Positions 19,052 through 26,633 of a stretch of 64,000 nt of DNA are shown here, one piece after another. A program made the translations under genes and the position numbers. Position 1 is the stretch's first letter. Every line of letters begins with the position of its first letter. Under the pieces are notes generated by a model that was not told the origin of the DNA, did no database searches, and saw nothing but the letters and a program-made list of their open reading frames with translations. The stretch comes from JAHBNG01 sp039028975 (GTDB lineage: Bacteria; Chloroflexota; Anaerolineae; Caldilineales; Caldilineaceae), in assembly GCA_039028975.1 (NCBI GenBank), contig JBCCHB010000045.1, positions 1 to 64,000 of the forward strand, written 5' to 3'.

Positions 19052-20246
19052 GAATATAGAATCATTCGTTAATTTTGATCTGAGTATTGAACCGGGCGAC
19101 TACAACTTTCTGGCTGTGGTGCAGAGTTCGCCAGCCGGTATAGCCGAAGAACCGATCAGCATACCTATTCATCATCAAGAGATACTCTTTTTCTGGCAGC
19201 AGATGACCAGTGAATTTGAGAATCCTGATGCAGATTTGGATGCTCAATTCAGCAGAGCGCAAGATCTGGGGGAACGCTTATTTCGTTTTGTCTTTCCACA
19301 GACGCTCCAGTCGAGGTTCACCCAAAGTATGGAAATGGCTTATGCGCAACGCCAACAGATTCGATTACGACTCATTCTATCAGAGGTACCAGAGCTAACT
19401 TACCTGCCGTGGGAATTCCTATATGATCCATCTCAAAAACTCTTTTTATCTCTTTCACCGCATGTGGTTCTGGCGCGCCAAATTGATCGGCTTCACCAGA
19501 TTCCGTCGATTGGCGTTAGACAACCACTACGCATGCTGACAGTCATTCCTACGCCCAATAATCTTCCTGATTTTGATAGAGAGCGAGAATGGTTAGCCTT
19601 AGTCGATACTCTGGATCATTTGGCCCTAGAGGGCAAGATGATCATTGAGCATCTTCATCCGCCAACGCCATTTAATCTCCAGCGTCAACTTCGAGAAAAA
19701 GAGTATCATATTCTGCATTTTATTGGTTACGGTGAATTTGATAATTTTGCACAAGATGGGTTGCTCATTTTTGAAGATGAAGCAGGGCGTGCGAAGACTG
19801 TCTCTGGACAGCACTTGGGAACCATGTTACGGGATCACAATACGTTGCGGCTGGTCAACCTAAATTTGCGACATCCTCTAACGAAAAGGGGGAGTGGAGC
19901 GTCCATAGAGCCTTCCCCGTTTGTAGCAGTGGCTAAGAGTATTGTCCAGCGTGGGATACCCGCAGTCATTACACTCGTACATGAGATGCCGCCATTTGCC
20001 ATGCTCACCTTCTACGATGAATTGCTTAGTGCTTTGACTGAATATGCGTCTATGGAGAGTGCTGTTCGGCAGGCTAGGCAAGCTGTTCTGTCAGCACAGC
20101 ATTCTGCTGCTTGGGGCGTGCCAATCTACGTAACACGTTCTACTGATGGTAGATTATACTACGATTTGGCTCAAGGCCCGCCTGAAAAACGACTCAACCC
20201 CTCCAGCAATGAGATTAGTAGCCTACGTTTGCGCTACTGGCAATAA
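19050..20246 (+). CDS. CHAT-domain protein with degenerate active site
   Basis: A 398-residue protein of the CHAT (caspase-like, peptidase C80 relative) family. The frame is open back to an ATG at 18942, but those 36 codons lie inside repeat A5, so I start at 19050 (MNIESFVNFDL). The N-terminal half has the CHAT-associated pattern LPWEFLYDP...LSLSPHVVLARQ (about 120-150). The core has HFIGYGEF and VNLNLRHPL where active members have H-x-GHG and NACE. The catalytic His and Cys positions are therefore Tyr227 and Arg274. The fold is probably intact but proteolysis is not expected. Could act as a scaffold, inhibitor or sensor. An active TPR-CHAT gene lies 6 kb downstream. Confidence 0.82.
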   Translation: MNIESFVNFDLSIEPGDYNFLAVVQSSPAGIAEEPISIPIHHQEILFFWQQMTSEFENPDADLDAQFSRAQDLGERLFRFVFPQTLQSRFTQSMEMAYAQRQQIRLRLILSEVPELTYLPWEFLYDPSQKLFLSLSPHVVLARQIDRLHQIPSIGVRQPLRMLTVIPTPNNLPDFDREREWLALVDTLDHLALEGKMIIEHLHPPTPFNLQRQLREKEYHILHFIGYGEFDNFAQDGLLIFEDEAGRAKTVSGQHLGTMLRDHNTLRLVNLNLRHPLTKRGSGASIEPSPFVAVAKSIVQRGIPAVITLVHEMPPFAMLTFYDELLSALTEYASMESAVRQARQAVLSAQHSAAWGVPIYVTRSTDGRLYYDLAQGPPEKRLNPSSNEISSLRLRYWQ

Positions 20247-20379
20247 TCAAATAAGGGCTCTGTAGGCGGTTCCATTAATTTAAAATCGAAATAACAAATT
20301 TTTCGAGCGTATTTACGCTCCAAAGCCGTAAGATATTCGGAATCCCTATAGAACCTCAAACAGAATAGAGGAGAATATT

Positions 20380-21792
20380 ATGACGAACGCAGATATCGGC
20401 CTCATTGGATTGGCCGTTATGGGACAAAATTTGGTGCTCAATATGGAAAGAAACGGCTATACCGTGGCTGTTTACAATCGCACGACCGCTACGATGGAAG
20501 AATTTGTGGCGCAAAATCCCGGTAAGAAGCTCGTGCAGACTCGCTCCATGGAAGAGTTTGTCGAATCACTAGAGCGCCCTCGCAAAGTGATGATTATGGT
20601 CAAAGCGGGTAGTGCTGTAGATGCTGTGATTGATAGCTTAGTACCATTACTTGAGCCAGGTGATATCATCATGGACAATGGAAATAGCTACTTTAAAGAT
20701 ACCAATCGACGTGCCGAGGCTCTTCTGGAACAAGGCTTCAATTTTATGGGCGTTGGCGTCAGCGGTGGCGAAGAGGGCGCCCTTTGGGGGCCTAGCATTA
20801 TGCCTGGTGGCCCTAAAGAAGTATGGAATATGGTGAGTGATATTCTCGAATCGATTGCGGCCAAAGCTGCTGAGGATGGCAAGCCCTGTGTCTCATATCT
20901 GGGGCCACGAGGGGCTGGCCACTATGTAAAGATGGTACACAACGGCATCGAATATGGGGATATGCAGCTGATTGCCGAAGCATATGATGTGTTGCAACAG
21001 GCACTTGGGCTAGAGGCCGCGGAATTGGCCGACATTTTTGAAGAATGGAACGCGGGTGAGCTAGACAGCTTCTTAATTGAGATAACGGCTAAAATCTTCC
21101 GCCGAATTGATGAAGAGAGCGGTGAACCGCTGGTAAACAAGGTTCTGGACAAGGCTGGGCAAAAGGGAACCGGCCGATGGACTAGCCAAGATGCCTTTGA
21201 TTTAGGTGCGCCTATCCCAACCATCAATAGTGCTGTGGTCGGCCGAATTCTTTCAAGCCTAAAAGATGAGCGTGTACCCGCCTCTAAGGTTCTTTCTGCC
21301 CAGGCGAGCACGAACTACAGTGGAGATAAGCAAGAGCTGATCAACGCCGTGCGCGACGCTCTCTATGCTAGCAAAATTAGCGCGTATGCCCAAGGTATGA
21401 CCATGCTGCGTATTGCCAGTGAAGAGTATGGTTACGACTTGAACTTGGGTGAGGTTGCTGCTCTCTGGCGAGCTGGCTGTATTATCCGCGCTCGATTCTT
21501 AAACCACATTACGGATGCCTTTGTTCGTGATCCCCAACTGCCAAACCTTCTCTTGGATGAGGATTTCCAGAAAGCAGTTTCGGATCGACTTGTTGGGTGG
21601 CGTAAAGTGGTCCAGACTGCCGTAGAGATGGGGATCCCCGTGCCGGCCTTCTCGACCAGCTTGGCGTACTATGATAGCTATCGAAGCGCGCGACTCCCAG
21701 CCAACTTGATTCAAGCCCAACGCGACTTCTTTGGCGCCCACACTTATGAGCGGGTTGATAAAGAGGGTATTTTCCATTCTGAGTGGGAATAA
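20380..21792 (+). CDS. gnd: 6-phosphogluconate dehydrogenase, decarboxylating
   Basis: A 470-residue enzyme of the oxidative pentose phosphate pathway, making ribulose 5-phosphate, CO2 and NADPH. The N-terminal Rossmann motif is GLAVMGQNL (about 9-17) and the cofactor loop YNRTT favours NADP. The catalytic region shows GVGVSGGEEGALWGPSIMPGG (about 125-145) and the substrate signature GHYVKMVHNGIEYGDMQLI (about 180-198) containing the catalytic Lys. The long all-alpha C-terminal domain is complete, so this is the long (homodimeric) form. Shine-Dalgarno AGAGGAGA lies just before the ATG. No zwf or pgl is adjacent. Confidence 0.97.
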   Translation: MTNADIGLIGLAVMGQNLVLNMERNGYTVAVYNRTTATMEEFVAQNPGKKLVQTRSMEEFVESLERPRKVMIMVKAGSAVDAVIDSLVPLLEPGDIIMDNGNSYFKDTNRRAEALLEQGFNFMGVGVSGGEEGALWGPSIMPGGPKEVWNMVSDILESIAAKAAEDGKPCVSYLGPRGAGHYVKMVHNGIEYGDMQLIAEAYDVLQQALGLEAAELADIFEEWNAGELDSFLIEITAKIFRRIDEESGEPLVNKVLDKAGQKGTGRWTSQDAFDLGAPIPTINSAVVGRILSSLKDERVPASKVLSAQASTNYSGDKQELINAVRDALYASKISAYAQGMTMLRIASEEYGYDLNLGEVAALWRAGCIIRARFLNHITDAFVRDPQLPNLLLDEDFQKAVSDRLVGWRKVVQTAVEMGIPVPAFSTSLAYYDSYRSARLPANLIQAQRDFFGAHTYERVDKEGIFHSEWE

Positions 21793-21838
21793 GTCGTATA
21801 GACGATAGCGGATAGTAGATAGCAAATTTACGAAAATC

Positions 21839-22381
21839 ATGTTTCATTTTAATCAAAGAGCCAAGTTTATTCTGTTTTTTCTGCTCATTTTGGTCAGCGG
21901 TAGCGGCTGGATTTGGGTGAGCCGTCCATCTGTTGTGGAAGGTCACCAAACGATTAAGGCAGAGGCCATTGTTGGGCGTCCAGCCCCCTTGTTTGCTCTA
22001 ACAACACTGACAGGTGAACACTTTGATTTGGCAGAGCAACAAGGCACACCGGTTTTGCTTAACTTTTGGGCAACCTGGTGTGGCCCCTGCCGTGCAGAAC
22101 TCCCTGCTCTTCAGGCCACTGCCCAACAGTATGCAGGTCAAGTCAAGATTGTTGCTGTGGATCAAGCAGAAACACCAGCGGCTGTTCGGCGCTATGCGGA
22201 AGAGCTAGGCCTTACGTTCATAATCCCTATGGATACAGAAGGTTCTGTAGGGAACTTGTATAATATTAGAGGGCTACCAACCACATTTTTTATCGATGAG
22301 AATGGCATCATTCGCCAAGTTCGATCAGGAGAAATGGATCGTATTACCCTGGCGGAATCGATTGCATCACTATTGGATTGA
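21839..22381 (+). CDS. TlpA/ResA-type membrane-anchored thioredoxin
   Basis: A 180-residue extracytoplasmic thiol-disulfide oxidoreductase. An N-terminal membrane anchor (about 10-25) is followed by an AhpC/TlpA-type thioredoxin fold. The active site is WCGPC with Cys81 and Cys84, then the cis-Pro region GLPTTFFID near residue 145. Relatives reduce apocytochrome cysteines for haem attachment or oxidise exported proteins. That may be relevant here because the gene at the right edge of the window carries CxxCH haem sites, though the link is only suggestive. It starts 47 nt after gnd and may be cotranscribed. Confidence 0.9.
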   Translation: MFHFNQRAKFILFFLLILVSGSGWIWVSRPSVVEGHQTIKAEAIVGRPAPLFALTTLTGEHFDLAEQQGTPVLLNFWATWCGPCRAELPALQATAQQYAGQVKIVAVDQAETPAAVRRYAEELGLTFIIPMDTEGSVGNLYNIRGLPTTFFIDENGIIRQVRSGEMDRITLAESIASLLD

Positions 22382-22412
22382 CTAATGCTACCAAATTGTT
22401 CGGCGACTGTCT

Positions 22413-22430
22413 TACCGAATAAATTCGGTA
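22413..22430. terminator. Short hairpin after the tlpA-like gene
   Basis: TACCGAAT and ATTCGGTA form an 8-bp stem with a 2-nt centre, 32 nt past the stop codon. No T-run follows, so this is a weak candidate. Confidence 0.3.
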
Positions 22431-22508
22431 GCTGCGAAGGGAAGCCCTGCTAAAGCAGGCGAGTAACACCCTTGAACAAATCACCTTGAACAGAGGAAAT
22501 ATAGAGTA

Positions 22509-23117
22509 ATGACAACTGCCAAGTTAGCAAACACAGAGTACCCTGTCCTTGATCTAATCAAAGAGCGCTGGAGCCCTCGTGCCTTTGCCCCAACACTTGT
22601 GGAAGAGGAAAAACTCTTATCCATCTTTGAGGCGGCTCGTTGGTCGCCGTCGAGCAATAATGTACAACCCTGGTCGTTTATTATGGCAAGTCAGCAAGAT
22701 AAAGAAGGCTTTGCCCGCATGGTTGACTGCCTGATGGAAGGAAACGTTCCATGGGCGTCGAAAGCACCTGTGTTGATTCTCACCGTAGCCCAGATCTATC
22801 TACCCGAACGGGAGCGACCCCATCCCTACGGTTGGCATGATATGGGTTTGGCGGTACAGAATATGGTCCTTCAGGCAACTAGTATGGGGCTACACTTGCA
22901 CCAGATGGGCGGCTTTTCCAAAGACAAAGCCAAAGCAAATTTTAGTATTCCTGAACACTATGAGCCTCTGTCTATGATTGCTCTAGGCTATCTGGGAAAC
23001 CCTGAGGATCTACCCGAGCGATATCAGGCTGGCGAAGTAGCCCAGCGAGAACGCAAATCTATTCGTGAACTGGTCTTTGAAGACACCTGGGGGAAGATGG
23101 CTTCACTGGTCCAATAG
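22509..23117 (+). CDS. Nitroreductase family protein
   Basis: A 202-residue flavin-dependent oxidoreductase of the nitroreductase fold. It has the conserved N-terminal pattern RWSPRAF (about 18-24), then ARWSPSSNNVQPWSFI (about 44-59), which lines the FMN site, and GLAVQNMVLQATSMGL (about 118-133), then ALGYLGNP near 158. Members reduce quinones, nitro compounds or dehalogenate substrates; which one cannot be told. GAGGAAAT lies upstream of the ATG. It is followed 18 nt later by the thioesterase gene and probably forms an operon with it. Confidence 0.9.
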   Translation: MTTAKLANTEYPVLDLIKERWSPRAFAPTLVEEEKLLSIFEAARWSPSSNNVQPWSFIMASQQDKEGFARMVDCLMEGNVPWASKAPVLILTVAQIYLPERERPHPYGWHDMGLAVQNMVLQATSMGLHLHQMGGFSKDKAKANFSIPEHYEPLSMIALGYLGNPEDLPERYQAGEVAQRERKSIRELVFEDTWGKMASLVQ

Positions 23118-23135
23118 ATAAAGAGCCTACAACCC

Positions 23136-23972
23136 ATGGAAACTGTACAAGATATTCTGACGCTTCTTGCTTTAGAACAAATCGAAGAGAACATCTTCCG
23201 CGGCCAAAACTACAAGACACCTTGGAAGCGGGTCTTCGGGGGGCAGGTACTGGCTCAAGCCCTTCATGCCGCCTATGAAACCGTCCCCCAAGACCGCATG
23301 GTCCATTCACTCCATGGGTACTTTATCCTGGTAGGTGATATTGATGTGCCGGTCGTTTACACAGTCGACCGTATCCGTGATGGCGGGAGCTTCACCACTC
23401 GGCGCGTGGTTGCAATACAAAAGGGACGACCCATCTTTAATCTCTCCTGTTCATTCCAGAATGCCCAGGACGGACTGGATCATCAGATTCCCATGCCCAA
23501 TGTGCCACCGCCAGAGGTGCTCGTTTCAGATGAGGAGCTTTCGACTTCCCGACGCCATAGCAGACACTCACGCCCTATTGAGTTCCGCCCTGTAGAAAAG
23601 CTGGACTCAGATAGCCCCCGCAACGCCTCTCCGTTTCGTCATATCTGGCTCAAGGCTAAGGGCGAGATGTTCGATAATCATCGTATGCATCAAGAGGTGT
23701 TGGCCTATACTTCTGATTATCATCTTCTCGGTACATCTATACTCCCTCATGCCGAAGAGCTTCCCTCAGCAGGGCTGTTCACGGTTAGCCTTGATCATGC
23801 CATGTGGTTCCATCGAACGTTTCGCATGGATGAGTGGTTGCTCTACGCGATGGATAGCCCCAGCGCCTCCAACACCCGGGGCTTTTCACGAGGCAATATC
23901 TTTACCCAAGATGGCATACTTGTCGCCTCCGTGGTCCAGGAAGGGCTAATGAGTCCCCGGCGCAATAAGTAG
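23136..23972 (+). CDS. tesB: Acyl-CoA thioesterase II
   Basis: A 278-residue double hot-dog thioesterase that hydrolyses acyl-CoA to free fatty acid and CoA. Family marks include GQNYKTPWKRVFGGQVLAQAL (about 23-44), HSLHGYFILVGDIDVPVVY (about 54-72), RDGGSFTTRRV and, in the second hot-dog, SLDHAMWFHRTFRMDEWLLY (about 217-236) with the active-site Asp. The final RGNIFTQDG and LVASVVQEGLMS are also typical. Length matches the family. Likely cotranscribed with the nitroreductase upstream. Confidence 0.93.
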   Translation: METVQDILTLLALEQIEENIFRGQNYKTPWKRVFGGQVLAQALHAAYETVPQDRMVHSLHGYFILVGDIDVPVVYTVDRIRDGGSFTTRRVVAIQKGRPIFNLSCSFQNAQDGLDHQIPMPNVPPPEVLVSDEELSTSRRHSRHSRPIEFRPVEKLDSDSPRNASPFRHIWLKAKGEMFDNHRMHQEVLAYTSDYHLLGTSILPHAEELPSAGLFTVSLDHAMWFHRTFRMDEWLLYAMDSPSASNTRGFSRGNIFTQDGILVASVVQEGLMSPRRNK

Positions 23973-24540
23973 TTGGATAGCCCCGAAAGCAAGAAAAATC
24001 TCCTATATCCAAAAATCACACGTAAAAAAGAGATGTGTGGGCATTCGTTGTATGTAGATGCCCATACGTTCGCTTGTAGTCGTACAGGCCCTTCCGTATC
24101 CCTTCCCCCCAAACGAAGGGTGCTGTCCTTCATTTGGTGCAACGAGAACGCACAGTCGTTTTCTCAGCAGCGCTAGAATGGAGTATATGCTATTGCTAAA
24201 TATCAGTAGATTGCAACACGCAGAACGAGCATTGTTAGACGTGCTCTTCTTTGCATCTGATAGACCTTATCTTTGCCAAGATCTGCTGAGCACATGGTGG
24301 GCCGAAAGAGTACGGTACTCTTTATTGTCAAATTAGCGACTCTACACTACAATTTTACGCGCATACAGGTTATGGGTTCCAATGATGGACTCGCGCTTAT
24401 GGATGGCTGGAAATCATTTACCTTTATTTAAACCGCTTGGACTTGACTTCTCGTTCCTGACTGTCAAAGAGTGAGCCCGGCAAAAGTAGAGATAAGATTT
24501 ACCAAGCCAACTATATAGTCAAGTAGGATTGTCGCTATAT
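23973..24540. other. Gene-free interval before the sigma-factor gene
   Basis: About 570 nt with several short open frames that lack Shine-Dalgarno sites and family resemblance. The left part has a small hairpin, GTGGGCAT...ATGCCCAT (about 24037-24066). The right part carries the diverged repeat A6. I see no RNA gene. Confidence 0.55.
24397..24516 (+). repeat. Family-A MITE-like repeat, copy A6 (diverged)
   Basis: Left end TATGGATGGCTGGAAATCAT matches A4. The right end AAGTAGAGATAAGATTTACC then CTATATAG is aligned with A1. The centre is poorly conserved. It ends 25 nt before the sigma-factor start. Confidence 0.4.
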
Positions 24541-25263
24541 ATGTCGTTACCTGAATCAAGCATACAGTACCATTCCAACTTATCTGTTGAACAACTAGCT
24601 AAGAAGTGCGAAAATCGTCAGCCGGATGATTCACACGAATCTTACTGCTATGAATTATTCGCCAGAGCGATTCTCCAGCAGGACAGTGAAGCATGGAGCG
24701 CCGTCTATACCCAGTACCACAGATTAGCGAGTCGTTGGGCAACCGATACAGCTCGATCTTCCCAAGGAATAGGGGATTTGACCATTGATGATCTGGTCAT
24801 TGACGCATTTACAGCCTTTTGGAAGGCGTTCCGTCAAGAGCAGATTGAAGGGGCCAAAAGCCTTGCCCACATTCTAGCCTATCTAAAGACGTGTATTGTC
24901 TCTTCTGTTGGTCAAGCGAGACGACGAGCTGAACGGTCTGTAGTATTGACTGAATGGGAGACAGTGTCTCATCTCTATGACCGGGATGAGGGGGCAGACA
25001 TGACTGAAACCGTACTCGATAAGCTTTCGGAAGAGGCGCTGTGGAGAGAGATTGAGGAAGGGTGTCTAGATGATAAAGATATGCTGATTGCCAGACTTAG
25101 TATTGCGGCAAATTTGAAGCCTAAAAAGATAATGGAGCTGTATCCAAAGCAATTTACCAACGCTAGAGAAGTCTATGACCGACGACGAAATTTGCGAGAT
25201 CGGCTTCAGCGTAATCCTAAGGTCCAGGCGTTGTTGGGGATACCCACCTCATCATCTAATTAA
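24541..25263 (+). CDS. ECF-like sigma-70 family RNA polymerase sigma factor
   Basis: A 240-residue protein. Residues about 45-130 fit sigma region 2: AWSAVYTQYHRLASRWA, then DDLVIDAFTAFWKAFRQ and a following helix ending QARRRAER. Residues about 150-235 fit a diverged region 4 with a helix-turn-helix (LKPKKIMELYPKQFTNAREVYDRRRNLRDRLQR). It should direct RNA polymerase to a small regulon. The next two genes encode a zinc-finger anti-sigma-like protein and a TPR-CHAT protease on the same strand. I prefer ATG 24541; TTG 24529 lies only 1 nt after AGTAGGA. Region 4 is unusual, so confidence is moderate. Confidence 0.72.
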   Translation: MSLPESSIQYHSNLSVEQLAKKCENRQPDDSHESYCYELFARAILQQDSEAWSAVYTQYHRLASRWATDTARSSQGIGDLTIDDLVIDAFTAFWKAFRQEQIEGAKSLAHILAYLKTCIVSSVGQARRRAERSVVLTEWETVSHLYDRDEGADMTETVLDKLSEEALWREIEEGCLDDKDMLIARLSIAANLKPKKIMELYPKQFTNAREVYDRRRNLRDRLQRNPKVQALLGIPTSSSN

Positions 25264-25284
25264 TTGTTTTTATCACTTATTCCC

Positions 25285-25311
25285 GTAACTAATCAGCTAC
25301 TTGACAGGGTA
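25285..25311 (+). repeat. Direct repeat flanking D2, left copy
   Basis: GTAACTAATCAGCTAC followed by TTGACAGGGTA. The right copy at 25442-25468 differs at only three positions. Confidence 0.7.
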
Positions 25312-25332
25312 ACAGTTCACCTTACCTATGTC

Positions 25333-25428
25333 AGAAACCGAGTTTTTCACGGCACCGAGTAATTTGTCGTATAAATAGAGAAGTTTTTCCACACAAAATA
25401 GACTAATCAGTCTAAAAACTCGGTTTCT
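25333..25428. repeat. Family-D inverted repeat, copy D2
   Basis: Perfect 15-bp arms AGAAACCGAGTTTTT and AAAAACTCGGTTTCT around a 66-nt centre. It resembles a short non-autonomous mobile element. Related to D1. Confidence 0.75.
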
Positions 25429-25441
25429 TTGGACCAAGGTG

Positions 25442-25468
25442 GTAACTAATCAGCTACCTGGCAGGTTA
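25442..25468 (+). repeat. Direct repeat flanking D2, right copy
   Basis: GTAACTAATCAGCTAC followed by CTGGCAGGTTA. Matches the left copy and is followed by TAGTTACC, which pairs back with its own start. Confidence 0.7.
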
Positions 25469-25632
25469 GTTACCCTTAGTTCTTTAGCGACAGAGCCAGT
25501 GAAACGCTTTTTCTAAATAAGAGTTGTTCCGACATAACGAATAGATCAGGTGGCAGGAGCAACATCAGGTAACAAGCATCAATGTGAACTATGTCATATC
25601 GCGATAGGTAAAAAAGCCAGTGGGTGGCCAGA

Positions 25633-26406
25633 ATGAATATTGCAACTGTAACTTGTATCAATCCAAATGAATATGTGCCATGGGAGTTGGAGGCGTATGC
25701 GGATGGGGAAGAGGTACCCCACGTCCAAGAACACCTGGCGCGATGCTCATCATGCCAAGCGAAACTTGACGGAATGCGATATATTGATCTGGCTCTGACA
25801 AAAGAACTCTATCGCTTTGATTGCTACCCCTGGGAGACATTGCGCCGCTACTGTTGGAATGAATTGGCTGAGCGAGAAGAAGATGATATCAAACATCACT
25901 TGGCCATTTGTCCCTTGTGTACTGCCGACGTTGCCGCGATCAAGGCCTCAAGTGTTGAAAAGAAACAACCTACCACTTCCGATGCTGAACCATCACTTAT
26001 AGAGCGGATTACTGAGACAGTTGATGAATATACCGGTAACATTCGAATGGTTGTGGCAACTTTGCTCAACAGTCAGCCGCCTTTGGCCACTGCGGCAGCA
26101 TTTCGTGGCGAGTCAGACCAGAGCTCCCTGCTCTATCAAGTTGATGAGCTAATGGTAAGCCTCATGCTCAAGCCCGACATGAGTGGTACCAAAACTGTGT
26201 CCGGGCAGGTCTTGGCAGACTCTATCAACAAAGACGCCACCTTCCAACTTATCCCAGATAAGGATGGAGAAGCGACTGTAGATGGTGGGATTGATGAATC
26301 GGGCCTCTTTACTGCCACAAATATTCGTGCGGGCATCTATCAGCTTGTCCTCAAGTTCAACGCCCAGGTTGTGCTGATCCCAGATGTGGCTATCTCTGCT
26401 GCGTAG
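25633..26406 (+). CDS. Soluble double zinc-finger anti-sigma-like protein
   Basis: A 257-residue protein. It holds two anti-sigma zinc-finger (ZAS) motifs H-x3-C-x2-C: HLARCSSC (His34, Cys38, Cys41) and HLAICPLC (His89, Cys93, Cys96). Each is preceded by an acidic helix as in zf-HC2 anti-sigma factors (ELEAYADGEEVP, RRYCWNELAEREED). The middle (about 105-165) looks flexible. The end (about 170-255) looks like a beta-sandwich of the carboxypeptidase-regulatory type (VSGQVL...GLFTATNIRAGIYQLVLKF). There is no membrane helix, unlike most anti-sigma factors. By position it is the likely inhibitor of the sigma factor upstream. GTG 25624 is an alternative start. Confidence 0.75.
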   Translation: MNIATVTCINPNEYVPWELEAYADGEEVPHVQEHLARCSSCQAKLDGMRYIDLALTKELYRFDCYPWETLRRYCWNELAEREEDDIKHHLAICPLCTADVAAIKASSVEKKQPTTSDAEPSLIERITETVDEYTGNIRMVVATLLNSQPPLATAAAFRGESDQSSLLYQVDELMVSLMLKPDMSGTKTVSGQVLADSINKDATFQLIPDKDGEATVDGGIDESGLFTATNIRAGIYQLVLKFNAQVVLIPDVAISAA

Positions 26407-26417
26407 AGAGTATCTTC

Positions 26418-26471
26418 ATGAGGTGTTTTGTTGGTCAACCACAGTTTTGGTTGACCAACAAAACACCTCAT
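26418..26471. terminator. Strong 23-bp hairpin between zinc-finger and CHAT genes
   Basis: Perfect arms of 23 nt (ATGAGGTGTTTTGTTGGTCAACC and its reverse complement) around an 8-nt loop, starting 12 nt after the zinc-finger gene stop. It is U-rich within the stem rather than after it. It probably ends or attenuates transcription before the CHAT gene. Confidence 0.7.
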
Positions 26472-26583
26472 TCAAACCAAACCCCACATGCTTACATCCC
26501 AAAACTAAACCGCTTCTGCTTAAATCCACTGTCTGTGTTTGTCCATGTTACTGGGACGTTGTATAGTTGAGTCTGATTTGTGC

Positions 26584-26612
26584 TTGATTTTGCTTACCGT
26601 GCTGAGTAAGAT
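26584..26612 (+). promoter_or_regulatory. Possible sigma70-type promoter for the TPR-CHAT gene
   Basis: TTGATT (26584-26589), 17 nt, TAAGAT (26607-26612), ending 21 nt before the ATG. It follows the strong hairpin, so a separate promoter is needed if that hairpin terminates. Motif match only. Confidence 0.35.
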
Positions 26613-26633
26613 TGGACCCGTCCCAACCACCCT

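Larger units (their letters stand above)
25264..25632. other. Interval between sigma and zinc-finger genes with nested repeats
   Basis: 370 nt with no gene. It contains two direct copies of a 27-nt word (25285-25311 and 25442-25468; the first 16 nt, GTAACTAATCAGCTAC, are identical) around the inverted repeat D2. The second copy is itself part of a hairpin, GGTAACTAA...TTAGTTACC (25441-25474). This gap may separate transcription of the two regulatory genes. Confidence 0.6.
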
